The translations under genes and the position numbers were made by a program. From assembly GCA_038025085.1 (NCBI GenBank), contig CM076140.1:39927501-39991500 (forward strand): a DNA stretch of 64,000 nt, given 5' to 3'. Of this stretch, positions 45,260 to 56,059 are shown in pieces. Source of the stretch: Tetragonia tetragonoides. Its lineage: Eukaryota > Streptophyta > Magnoliopsida > Caryophyllales > Aizoaceae. Position 1 is the first letter of the stretch, and every line of letters begins with the position of its first letter. The notes beneath the pieces were generated by a model. That model was not told the DNA's origin, did no database searches, and was given only the letters and a program-made list of their open reading frames with translations.

Positions 45260-45998
45260 TATTTGTTGTAGTGCATTTCGAACTTTCGGGCTTTTAATAA
45301 ACCTGCTATAAATTATTGCATTTTATTCACGCACAAAAATATCAAGCAAATGCCCATATGTGAACTTAATCAACTAATTTCCGAGTGGAAAATCACAAAT
45401 CACGATATCCGAAAATTTAGGATTCCCGAGAATTTAACATATTTGGGGTACCTCTTCCCCTAAAATAAAAAATAAAGTAAAGAAAAGCAAAATAGAAAAA
45501 GATAATTAAAAGGGAAAAATATTAATAAAGGAAATAGAGAATCAGAAAATAAAAGGAATAAAAGTGCAACTTGATAATCAAAATAAAAAGAAGGAAAGAA
45601 AATAAAAAGAGAATAAACAGAAAAGTGGCAAGAGCCAAAATTAAGGTAAGAAAATATAAGGGAAGGCTTCCAAAATCTGTCCAAGTGGGAATTTAGGAAA
45701 GTAGAGTCCGGTCAAATGTTGGGGTCGGATGGACCGAGGTCTCTCGCGAAATAGCACACCAGGCGCCTATACAGGGTGACCGCTAGAGCTCCAAGCGGTT
45801 GTGCTAGAGCTCTAGCGGTTGCCGAGTGGGCTTGCGGTTTGGCCGCTTGTTCGTCGGTTGTCTAAATTTCCTTAATTTTTCGACGAGAATCCAACCGTAG
45901 CCTCTATATAGTTGGGTTTCTTTCTCTTCTCTTCTCACCACTTGCCTTGAGCCCCTAGAGAGAGAAAATTCCTTGAGAGAAAATCCTTAAACTTAACA
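45260..45998. other. Intergenic DNA and promoter region of the DUF7745 gene
   Basis: 45455-45660 is an A-rich stretch. 45765-45870 is a GC-rich cluster, then ctatatag (45903-45910) as a probable TATA box and a CT-rich leader to the ATG at 45999. Confidence 0.6.
45765..45870 (+). promoter_or_regulatory. CCGCTAG/CTAGCGG inverted-repeat cluster upstream of the outer DUF7745 gene
   Basis: Includes accgctagagctccaagcgg, gagctctagcggttgcc and tttggccgcttg, lying 35-140 bp upstream of ctatatag. It matches the motif type of the other clusters. Confidence 0.6.
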
Positions 45999-47549
45999 AT
46001 GGTTAACTTTGATGATGTCTTTGATGCTTGGTTTGCTTCCATGACTGTAGAGGAGAGGTTAGAACTTACTCCCTTCCACCTCAATGCCTTCTTTCACCTC
46101 AAGGAAGTCAAGATTTTGTGGAATTTTCTTCATGCTTTTATTGAGTTTTGGGACTCAAAATTCCATGTCTTCCGTTTTGGTGCTCATGAGATGTGCCCTT
46201 TGGTGGAGAGTTCTCCGACATAATTGGATTTCCAACCGAAAGCCCTCCTGTCGTTCCTTACTTGGGGAATACTTTCGTGGGTGATTTTCAAAGGTACCTT
46301 GGGTTGTCTCCCCATCAAGGGGGTCAAGTGCTTTATGGTGAGCATGTTGATCTTGCCAAGCTTGTGACTTTATTTACCTCTAAGGCCGGGGATGCGATGG
46401 ATATGAGGTACAAGAAGCGTGCCTTTGTATTTTGCCTCCTCCATCGTTATTTGTTCGTTGGTGGTAATGAAGATGCCCTTATTCCTTCTGAACAGAAGTT
46501 GACCATCAATATGGGCAAAGCCTGCCATCTTAGGGTGACCAAGCAAATTCAATGGGATAGCTCTCCTACGCACTTGGTCGTGGGAGAGACAATCCTTGCT
46601 TTAGATAGGCTCAAGAGTAATCCTCAAGAGTACTTGACCGGGAGCCCTTTACTCCTTCAAGTAAGTTTTGTGATAGCCTTAATCTTTGTGGACTTAACTT
46701 TATTTGGTGAAATTCTCATCTTGTACTGTTTTGAATTTTTCTTTTGTTGTTTTTGTCTAGATATGGCTTCAAGAGAGACTCCACTTGCTTGAAGCTTCCA
46801 TTGACACTAGGAAGTTCCTCCCTAAGCACTTTCCGGCGAAGCGCCGAAAGTTCTTCGAATCCTCTCGGGAAGAGTGGATAGCATATTTCTACACCGACAT
46901 CCAACCGGCTTGGTTCGTCCCGTGGCGGTGTACCACCAAGATTGTAGGGTGTAGTGAGAATGTGCCCTTTACGACGATCATTGGTTTGTATACTTTGATG
47001 TTCTTCTTACCAAACCGCCTCCTCCTCCAATACGGCTTAAGGCAAAGGATCCCGAATGTAAGTTGTGAACCTCCTTGCCAAAGGCCTTTAAGATCCTCCT
47101 TGGTGTCTAATTGGGATCGGCATTGGAACCGTCGCCAAGTGTGGACTAAGCCGGTATATTCGCATTCAAACGGGTTGTCTAGGTTTTACGCGGAGTGGAT
47201 TTGGAGCGGTGACCATCAAGTCAACCAAAGGCTCCTAGAAGAGGAAAAGGAGTTGTTCGAAACCCGCAAATATGATGAGCCAAGCGGTGCAAGGATAACT
47301 CCAATTGATAGGCCCGCTAAACCTTCCAAGCCCCAAACTAAGGGTAAGGGAAAAGGCAAGGCAAAGGCCCAATATAAGAAGAGAAAGAATCCGGCCCACT
47401 CGGCCAAGCAAGTAGCTCCAAATAGGCCCAATGATCACGAGGCCTCTTCTAGCTACGGTAGGGAAATATGGGCTGCAAAAGAACGAATGGAACTTGACGA
47501 GCCTAGCGAACCCGTCCAAGAGCCCGAAGTCAAAGACAAGGAGGCGTAA
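45999..47549 (+). pseudogene. DUF7745-type gene carried antisense by the outer element (one frameshift)
   Basis: ATG at 45999 opens MVNFDDVFDAWFASMTVEER. The frame shifts near 46206 (one base missing in a GGAG run), then continues through SDIIGFPTESPPVVPYLG, KRAFVFCLLHRYLFVGG and HLVVGETILALDRLK to LLLQ at 46661. A GT-AG intron (46662-46760) follows, and exon 2 (46761-47549) carries IWLQERLHLLEA, EEWIAYF, PFTTIIGLYTLMFF and LLQYGLRQRIPN, then a Lys-rich, low-complexity tail (KGKGKGKAKAQYKKRK) that could be a nuclear signal. This pattern (WDxxxxxFxFGxxE/DxxPxxEE near the start, LxQYGxxQxIP near the end) fits plant DUF7745 proteins, which are of unknown role and are often found near transposons. 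Apart from the single-base shift it is nearly complete. Confidence 0.7.
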
Positions 47550-47987
47550 TCCACCTCTAGTTGTCTAGCAAGTCTTGTTCTTTTTGCTTAGTAGTATAAT
47601 TCAAATAACGGGTTTGCATGCCCAAGTAGATGTAGCTTAGAATTGCCCTTTATTTATTTATTATATTTTGCACTTCTTTTTTTTTTTTTTAGTAGAGCAT
47701 GTAATGGACTTTAGCCATATTAATGAAAGACTTGCTTATTTTGCATTAATCGAATGGATTAAAACTCCCTTTAGAGATTTATTTTATTAAACTGGCCGGG
47801 CCCAAGTGATATGGGTTACCTACATATCCATGCGGAATCAGACCAATGTAGTTCGTAAAAGCAATTTTTTTTTTTTTTTTTTTTTTTTCGGTCGCGGGCC
47901 CCGCGTGGACGGGTTTGACCGACTTTGACTTGGATTTGGTGCCTTAGTGGGCTTTCTCAAATATTTAACATTTATGCATAGAATCGC
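47550..47987. other. Convergent 3' region between DUF7745 gene and outer integrase
   Basis: Minus strand 47866-47790 carries ctgattccgcatggatatgt, aggtaaccc and gggcccg, a block also found after integrase in the inner element (55808-55856). Poly-T tracts lie at 47680-47692 and 47866-47889. Confidence 0.65.
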
Positions 47988-48909
47988 TTAAGTTGGTCCA
48001 TATTTGTGAATTAAGAGAACTCGTTGCCGTCTAAATCCATTAACTTTACCGCTCCACCGGATTATATTGTCTTGATGATGTATGGGCCGACCCAATTTGG
48101 CTTGAACTTTCCCCGAGGGTCGACCACAATTGGTCTTACCTCTCTTAGGACTAAGTCTCCTAGTCTTAAATCGTTGATCAAAATGTCTTGCCATCCTTGC
48201 TTTGTAGACATGACCATAATGTAGGGCATTTAGTCGTCTTTCATTTAGCAAGACCAATTGGTCATACCGGGCCTGGACCCAATCCACTTCGGGTAATTCA
48301 CTTTCCAAAGCTATCCTTAAATAGGAGATTTCTACCTTGACTGGGAGTACTGCCTCCAATCCGTATACTAAAGAATAAGGTGTTGCTCCTATTGAGGATC
48401 GAATAGTAGTTCTATATCCCCATAAGGCAAGTTGTAGCTTGTCTGGCCAATCTTCGTAGTTTTCCGTCATCTTGGCTATCATTTGCTTTACATTCTTGTT
48501 TGCGGATTCTACGACACCATTCGTTTGTGGCCTATAAGGTGAAGATTCTCGATGTTGAATTTTAAACTTAGTGAAAAGTTCGGCAACATCCTTTTTGAAT
48601 TGGGACCCGTGATCGCTTATGATTTCGTGGGGTACTCCATATCTGGTAATGATGTTGTCATGTATGAATTTCGCCACGTGTTTTGACGCTATTCTTGCGT
48701 ACGAGCGAGCTTCAACCCATTTGGTGAAATAATCTATTGCGACTAATATGTATTCATGGCCTCCTTTTTCTGTGGGGGAGATTTTTCCGATGATGTCAAT
48801 GCCCCATGTAGAGAACGGCCATGGTGAAGTGAATGTATGCAGGGGAGTAGGAGGTCTATGTTGTAAATTGGCGTGGAATTGGCAGCGTGTGCACTTTCTC
48901 ACGTATTCG
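47988..48909 (-). pseudogene. Integrase of the outer Tat element, main part (split from its start by the inner element)
   Basis: The minus strand continues the integrase from the insertion point at 48909: CTRCQFH (the CC half of the zinc finger), GIDIIGKISPTEKGG, then the core with D in VAIDYFTKW, D in IISDHGSQF and E in GVVESANKNVKQM (D,D-35-E pattern). After KTRRL (about 48150) the frame shifts, and the C-terminal domain reads in another frame to about 48010. Integrase inserts the retrotransposon cDNA. The insertion separates the two halves of its zinc-binding domain. Confidence 0.88.
48905..48909. repeat. Target-site duplication ATTCG, left
   Basis: ATTCG precedes TGTAGACG here and follows CCTTACA at 63387-63391; the standard 5-bp duplication of LTR elements. 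Confidence 0.93.
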
Positions 48910-50157
48910 TGTAGACGCCAAAAAAGCGCCTTCAGATTTCTCCGCAAAAGCTCGATAATGAAAGAAGTAATTTATAAACTTAAACGCTATTTTTTCTTTA
49001 ATAGTTAAGATAAGGTCTCAGGTTTTTCCTCCAAATACTCCTTCATTCCACTTCATTCAAAAGCCCCGTTAAATAGCTTTCCAACGACACGTCTCATGCC
49101 TCTTTCCGACTCCCGGTCGCCAAGTTGCGATTTAGGGGTAGAACCGTCTTTTACCGTTCCGGGGTAAAACGTTCTTTTCACATTTTTCGGAATATTTAAA
49201 TTCCTCCAAAAAATAAAAATGGACTGGATGTCGTCATTATGACAACATCCAGCTGGCAGCTGCCGTCAGCGGCCCTAGGATAAATCCCAGGGTCGCTAGT
49301 GGCGCTGACGTGGCTTCTGGCCAGACTTTTTTTTAAGCCCAATTCGATTCTCAGCTCATTTTCAGCCGCCCAACCATACTTCTCCACGCCTATAAATACG
49401 ACCCTCCTCCCTTAGTTCAAAGCATACCGTCTACAGTTGACAATCTCTATTCTCAGGAGTATTAACACTGAGCTTCCCCTTGCCTTTTACTTTTTTTGTC
49501 AAACATAGCCTACAGTTCAGGTAGCAATTCCTGAGGGCTCAAATTAAATTAATTGCTGAACTGTTTATTTTCCAGTAGTCATAATGTAGATATCATGCTA
49601 GAATAACGTTTTTATTGCTTCCTAAATATTGTCTGTATAATCATTGTGCTGCCCAATTTGTCAATCGAATACATGTCTATATAAGGGTTAAAAATAAATG
49701 TTGTGATGCTTGTGATAAACCAATTAATAGTCTAAGTCTAGGTTGTTAATCCGATTTTGTGTGGGAATTATGTCTTTAAATTATTAAGCAAACTTGAGTT
49801 AGTAGAGGCCGTCATAAAATGGGCGAGTTGGGTGCCTAACACCTTCCCACCTCGTACGTTCGCCCCGAACCTATTATTCTTGGGTACTCATATGTTCTAT
49901 ATGAGCGGGAGTCTTTCTAAAAACATGATCAGTTCACTTATCGCGCTATTGGGTTGTCCCTTCGGATTGTCCCTTCTGTTTGTCCCTTCGATAAAACGAC
50001 GATAGCAGATTTGTGACCTCTTTCATGGTTTTTATTCAATTCAAGTCTTTAAAAAAGCATTTTTAACTCGACGGTTCCTTGAACTTATCTAAACCCCCAG
50101 CTTACAAATTTTCTATAAGGACGCACTCTGTGGCCGTAGAAATCTCGGGTCCTTACA
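48910..50157 (+). repeat. 5' LTR of the inner Tat element
   Basis: 1248 bp, TGTAGACG...CCTTACA. It holds a GC cluster at 49250-49312 and a TATA box ctataaata at 49391-49399, with a leader start likely near 49420. It matches 62102-63386 with a modest number of substitutions and several indels. Confidence 0.93.
49250..49312 (+). promoter_or_regulatory. GC-rich CGCTAG(T/C)GGCGC cluster and TATA box, inner 5' LTR
   Basis: Contains tcagcggccctagg and gtcgctagtggcgctgac, about 80-140 bp upstream of ctataaata (49391). The 3' LTR has a longer version with more repeats (62447-62545). Confidence 0.65.
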
Positions 50158-50158
50158 G

Positions 50159-50176
50159 TGGCGACTTCACTGGGGA
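50159..50176 (+). other. Primer-binding site of the inner Tat element
   Basis: TGGCGACTTCACTGGGGA begins one base after the LTR, the form typical of Tat/Ogre elements. It sets the plus direction. Confidence 0.85.
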
Positions 50177-51188
50177 TTTATTTAAGAGGGTGAGACTCGA
50201 AAGTCAAGTTTGCTTAATTGTTTAATAACATGTTCCATATTTTTGCATCATTTGCATGTGCCTTGGCACAACTTTTTGACCCTTATCGACCCTCGAGGAA
50301 GTTTGTGTCGCAACTCATAGACAACCCGTATATTTAAAGGAATATACAATTGTATTATCGTACAAATCGACGCTTCCTCACCCATGACTCATCATTCCTT
50401 GTTGATGAAAAGAACTACAATTGATGTGTCGACCATCCGGCGAACGAAAATTCGTGCATTCGCTTGCTTGTTGTGCATGTGTCGTTATAATGCCCGTCTG
50501 ATCAAATGTTTGCCTGTAAACTGCGTTGTTATAATGATCGTGACTATGTGCCAACATGTGCTTACGTGATAGGAGTCTCTTCTTTTATTTTTAGCTAGTT
50601 CCTAACGACCGAAGATGGTGCGAGAATTCAAATTCAATGAACACTCATCATTTTTCCGATGATATATATTCTAAAAAGTCATGAACAATTTTCTAGGATT
50701 TTGTTAGTAAAAAAAAAAAGGAGTCAGTCTTTCAATTTCCCCTCTCCTTTTTTTTCCATTTCTTTATTTTCCTTTCTCTTTTGATGTAATTCAGATTCGG
50801 TAAAAAAAAAAAAGGGAAAATCGAAAACAAAAAAAATCGGCAAAAAAAAAAGCCGAAAATCAAAAAAAAAAAAAAAAAAAAAAAGAAATCGAAAAGAAAA
50901 ACAAAAAAGGACCGAAATTCTTTTTATTTTATTTTATTTTATCCCATTTTTCATTTTCTTTGAGTCTAGAAAAATAGAAAAATAGAATAGTCCATCTTTT
51001 TTCTATTTATTTTTTTTTCTTATTTTTGTTCGTTGACTTTATTTTTCTTTAATATTAGGAAATATTTGGGCATTTCGGCTTAATGACTTTTTCTTTTTTA
51101 GGACAATATATTTTTCTACATGTGGGTCAACTTTTTAAATGAGAGTGTTGTGGTCTTTTGATTCTGAAAGGTCTTCTACTCGTTCAGA
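50177..51188 (+). other. Leader (5' UTR) of the inner Tat element
   Basis: Non-coding, with long A-rich and T-rich tracts at 50700-51080, as is usual in Tat leaders. No gene is supportable. Confidence 0.6.
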
Positions 51189-52226
51189 TCATGCCAGGGT
51201 CCATCAAGCGTTCCTCAACTGAGATACACAGAAAGAATCTCTCCTCATGCCAGAGTCGGAAAGTGGCCAGAATGCTAAGAAGATCAAAACTCATTTTGTG
51301 ACGACTACATATCCAGTCCGCGGAACTTTGAGAGAATCGGTGCTTGATACTCAAGATGAATCCCTTGATCTGGGAGAACAACTGGACCGATCATTCCGGG
51401 AGGCCAAAATCCAAGTAGGCCTTGATCCAGATGAAACACCGCGCCTCATTGAGTACAGAAGCGCAGGCAAGCCAATCCAAACCCTTGTTGAAGCACAAGA
51501 CGATATTGAGCACCTGACCCAATATATAGTTATCTATCACTCAGAGATCAAAAAGCTACAGAAAACGGTCGCTGAGTTGGAGCAAAGAATTAAGGTTCTA
51601 GAAGGGGGCAAAGTGATTCTAGATCAAGAGCAACCCCGTTGGCCTCAAGAACACATCTTTCAACAAATGAGGGCATATGACCACATATATTCAGTAGGAC
51701 CAACATATGAGCTCATCCCAGGAAATGGAAATCCGAGTGTTTATTGCGAATACTGTCGAGCCTGCGGACATCAACCAATGACTGCAGGAATCGGAGAGAC
51801 AAAATCTAAACCTTCATTGATGAAAGAACAATGTGGCCCGCACATCATTGGTTATCTAAGGAAAGATCAAGCATCCCCACCCATGAGTTCACGCCTCTGG
51901 CAGTGCCGTATCATGACGTCATGACCGCTCTACTTCACCGCGGAGATTTGCAATTCCTAGAAGGAGTTTGGGTAGAAGAAGAAGATCATTACCTCTATTG
52001 CAGATACCACAGATGCTTTGGCCACCTCACTGAGCAATGCTACCTTTTGAAGTACGACATTCAATCTGTCATTAACTCCGGAACCGTCTCCCCTCCAAAG
52101 TCCCACATATTCAAGACCACAATACGAAGGTATGAACCGCACCTTGAAGTTAACGTTATCGAAATGGATCAAGCACCATCCGTACCACACTCGAACCCTC
52201 ATGTTAATAGTTTCCTCAAAAAGTAA
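51189..52226 (+). pseudogene. gag remnant of the inner Tat element
   Basis: The frame at 51247-51924 begins MPESESGQNAKKIKTHFV and contains a coiled-coil-like stretch, IVIYHSEIKKLQKTVAELEQ, near residues 93-112. After a frame change (about 51830-51900) the second part has EFTPLAVPYHDVMTALL and a zinc knuckle, CRYHRCFGHLTEQC, at about 51995-52040, as in Tat gag. A TAA at 52224-52226 ends it. The central capsid domain I would expect between the coiled coil and the zinc knuckle is not visible, and no protease DSG motif follows, so gag is internally deleted. Alternative start: ATG at 51189, in another frame. Confidence 0.7.
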
Positions 52227-53477
52227 GGGTACATACCTGGTATGGGTCTGGGAAGAAATGGACAAGGCCCCACCACCTTCAAATTCGAGGCCAAAAACAA
52301 CTCCTTCGGGCTTGGCTACGAACCTACTGACAAAGAAATCCAAGACCAGGCTTTGAAATAAAGGAAACAATTTATGGGAAAACAAGTCATCTCACCCTAT
52401 AGCCGCACTCTAAATGGCCAGTTCATCACAGAAGGACACTACTGCCCATATTACGGCTTCCCTGAGCCGTACTATGACGAAGAAGCGGAGGTCACACATC
52501 CGGGTTTTGAAATCTTCCGAGACTGCAATCATTTGGACTAGGAGGCACACCACCTCTTGGAACCGGCAAGCCATGATTGGACGAAAGCGCCAGGGAACCA
52601 GCTGCTAGGTCTTTTGTTCGGCCAAGAAACTAGAATGTTTGAAGCTCCCGAGATGGATGAAGAGGTAATGGCTCTCAATGATCGCAACTTCAATCCTGCG
52701 GACCCAATATATACTACTGAATATGTCACAATGGGATGGCGCAAAGAAGTAAGCTGGACTTGCCCGAATGGACGAAAGGTCACGATATCTACCGGGGAAG
52801 GACCAACGATGGAAGAATCTGATTCCGAGTCTCAGTCAGAGTCAGTGTCTAGCTTAGGTCCTAAATATGAGTCAGGATCGGGGAGTGTTTCCTTTACTTT
52901 TTCTAAGTCTAGTATCAATGTGAAGGGAAATTCAGATCCCTTTCTTGCTGTTTTCAATTCTAATATCAATAAAATGAAAAATCCTACTGCTTATTTGTTA
53001 CCTTGTTTAGCTATTGATAAACCCAATGATGAAAATGAGTTGCCTAAGGATCTGCTAAAAGCAGTAATCAATCATGAACAAAAGACCTCCATTGGGGAGG
53101 AAACAGAGTTAATTAATTTAAGCAATGAAAGTGAACCTCGTGATGTAAGAATTAGATTATCCCTAACTTCACAAGAACGTGAACAATTTGTTGAACTTTT
53201 GAAACAATGCACAGATGTCTTTGCTTGGTCTTACAAAGACATGCCAGGAATTGAAAGAAGCATAGCCGAGCATAGAATCCCTTTATACCCTGATGCTAAA
53301 CCAGTTAAGCAGAAACTACGGCGTCTCCGACCAGAATGGGCATTAAAGATAAAGGAAGAGGTACAGAAGCAACTTGCAGTTGGGTTTATTGGGGTATCAG
53401 ATTATCCTGAATGGATCGCCAATGTGGTTCCAGTGCCGAAGAATATTCAAGAAGTTGAAGAAGGGGGTCAAAATTGA
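52227..53477 (+). pseudogene. Pol N-terminal part of the inner Tat element (G-patch-like segment, RT start), truncated
   Basis: In the frame after the gag stop: a G-patch-like GYIPGMGLGRNGQGP segment (52227-52271), stops at 52359-52361 and 52539-52541, an acidic Ser-rich linker, then the start of RT (DVFAWSYKDMPGIERSIAEH, RRLRPEWALKIKEE, ANVVPVPK) until about 53442. There the sequence jumps to a segment that normally lies after the RT active site, so the palm with its catalytic aspartates is missing. The frame also changes at the junction and ends with TGA at 53475-53477. Confidence 0.82.
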
Positions 53478-54660
53478 GTGGGATGATCAGTCTCAAGAAG
53501 CGTTCGACAAGATCAAAGATTATCTAGCCAACCCACCTATTCTAGCTCCTCCCAAGCAAGGTCTACCATTAATCCTTTATTTGACAGTAACCAACACTGC
53601 CATTGGGGCTATGCTAGCCCAGACCATAGAAGATCAAGAACGAGCCATATATTACTTCAGCAAGAAATTCATTGAATATGAAACCAGATAATCAAGCCTT
53701 GAAAAGACCTGCTTAGCTCTAGTTCGGGCCACCAAGAAACTCAAACATTACATGCTCAATCACCCTGTACTGGTAAGGTCAAGAATGAATCCCCTCAAGT
53801 ATATATTCGAGAAGCCAGTCCTAAGTGGAAGAATCGCAAGGTGGACGGTTTTGTTATCTGAAGTTGATCTCAAGTTTGATCCTACCAAGACCATCAAGGG
53901 GCATGCAGTTTCAGAATACTTGGCCGAGCACCCCACTCACACAGCCAAGGAACACGAGCAATATGACTTTCCTGAAGAAGATGTGGCCTTAATTGAGGAA
54001 AATTTCTGGAAAATGTACTTTGACGGGGCATCCAACCAAAAGGGTTACGACGGAGGAGTGCTTCTAGTATCTCCAGATGAAGCCCATACTCCCATCTCAG
54101 TAAAATTGGACTTCCCTGTCACTATTAACGCCGCCGAATATGAAGCATGTATCATCGGTCTACAAGCAGCTATGGGCCTGGGTATCCGAGTACTCAAGGT
54201 CTATGGAGATTCCCTACTAGTCATCAATCATGTTTCCAGCAAATGGAAAGTTCACAGCGAGAGCCTGACACTATACCAGGATTTTTTGGACAAAGTGCTT
54301 GATAATTTTGAAGAGGTAGCCTTCACATACCTTCCACGAGAGGATAATCAATTTGCAGATGCTCTATCCAAATTAGCATCCTTGATTATCATACCTAATC
54401 CGGTTAGCATGATGCCCGTTTGTATACAAAGAAGAAGCGAGCCAGCCTTTTGCAGCAACCTCGACACAGAGATGACTTTGGCTCCGATCGAAGAGGATCT
54501 TTGGTACCAAGACGTTTTCAACTACATCACCAAAGGAATATACCCTGAAGACGCACCACTAAGAGCTCAATGGGCCATCCGTCTTTTAGCGGCGCTATAC
54601 ATAGAATACAAGGGGGTTCTGTACAAAAAACCCCACAACGGGGTGAACACCGATGTGTGA
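53374..54660 (+). pseudogene. RNase H and second (archaeal-type) RNase H of the inner Tat element
   Basis: From about 53450 the frame carries the RT-connection and first RNase H-like part (IEWDDQSQEAFDKIKDYL, LPLILYLTVTNTAIGAMLAQ, RAIYYFSKKFIEYE). A TAA lies at 53689-53691, and the same frame then continues (MNPLKYIFEKPVLSGRIARW). The second RNase H begins at about 54006 (WKMYFDGASNQKGYDGGVLL, NAAEYEACIIGLQAA, VYGDSLLVINHV, REDNQFADALSKLASL) with its D-E-D-D residues visible. Two RNase H domains are the mark of the Tat lineage. It ends with TGA at 54658-54660 after a frame change into integrase. Confidence 0.87.
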
Positions 54661-55744
54661 ACTCCGAAGAAACCGCAGAGATTATGGATGAGGTACACAA
54701 TGGGGTGTGCGGACCACACATGAATGGTCGAATGCTCTCCAGAAAGGTCTTACGACTGGGGTACTACTGGACTACTATGGAAGGGATTGCTACGACTATG
54801 TCAAGAAGTGCAAGAAGTGTCAGATATATGCCAACCTGCAGCATATGACACCCTCGATGCTCCACAACTTCACAACCCCTTGGCCGTTTTCCGCATGAGG
54901 AATAGATATCATTGGTAAGATCATCCCAAAGGGCTCAGGGGGACATGAATACATCCTAGTATCCATAGACTATATTACCAAATGGGTCGAAGCCCAATCC
55001 TATGCCGTCCTTGCCTCCAAACAAGTGTCCAAATTCATAAGGAACAACATCATTTGCCGATACGGCGTTCCGCATAAAATCATCAGTGACCATGGATCCC
55101 ATTTCAAAGCCAAAACAGCCACCCTCCTCAAAAACTACAAAATCCAGCACCACAAATCATCCCCTTACCGTCCCCAAACCAATGGCGTAGTAGAGGCCGC
55201 TAACAAAAACCTCAAGACTATCATTGAAAAGATGATAGAAAACTACAAAGATTGGCCCATAAAACTTTCATTTGCCCTTTGGGGGTATAGGACATCCATA
55301 AGATCCTCTACGGGAGCAACACCTTATTCCCTAGTCTATGGAATGGAAGGAGTTCTACCCATAGAAGTCCAACTACCCTCCATGCGCATAGCCTTAGAGG
55401 GTGAAATTCCTGAAACCCAATGGTTACAATCCCGCTACGAAGAGCTCATGTTCACGGATGAAAAATGCCTAGGGGCCCTAGATCATTCCCACATGTACCA
55501 GCAACGCATGGCAAGAGCATTCAACAAAAAGGTTCGACCTCGGAATTTAAAGGAAGGGGACTTAGTTTGGAAAGAATTACGTTCCCCAGTTACCGACCCC
55601 AGGGGAAAATTTCGACCAAATTTGTCCGGCCCGTTCATCATCACAGACATTCTATTAGGAGGCGCAGTCAGACTCATGGATATTGATGGCATCGAGTTCA
55701 TTCACCTCACCAATATGGACCAACTGAAGAAGTGCTACATCTAA
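54570..55744 (+). pseudogene. Integrase of the inner Tat element
   Basis: N-terminal zinc finger: HNGVCGPH (54699-54722), then after a one-base shift near 54785 CKKCQIYANLQH. A TGA at 54896-54898 stands where TGG would be usual. The core is open and well kept: D in SIDYITKW, D in IISDHGSHF, E in GVVEAANKNLKT, ALWGYRTSIRSSTGATPYSL, and the C-terminal domain GDLVWKELRSPVTDPRGKF and GPFIITDILLGGAVRLMD to TAA at 55742-55744. The second-to-last parts are intact, so the lesions are few. Confidence 0.9.
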
Positions 55745-56059
55745 AAAAATAAAAAAAAATTCCGAAAATTAAAAAAAAAAGACGTACACAAGTTGAACGA
55801 ACTACGCTGGCCTGATTCCACACTGGATACGTAGGTAACCCTTTTAAGGGGCCCGACCAAAATCAATCCAAAATAAATTCCATTCAACTCATTCAAAATG
55901 GATAATCTTTATTCAAACTGAACGAATAAGCTTACATTGCAAGAATTAAACTTCCTAAGGTTACAAAAAAAATAATAATAATGCAACTATGAGGGTTTAA
56001 GCTAAACAAAGTATTATTATTATTTTTCAAAACTAGACTTGCTTTCTTAGAAAACTACT
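55745..56059. other. Post-integrase conserved block and convergent 3' ends
   Basis: 55808-55856 (ctgattccacactggatacg, taggtaaccc, ggggcccgacc) matches the block after the outer integrase (47866-47790, minus). It is followed by the 3' region of the antisense DUF7745 gene. Confidence 0.65.
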
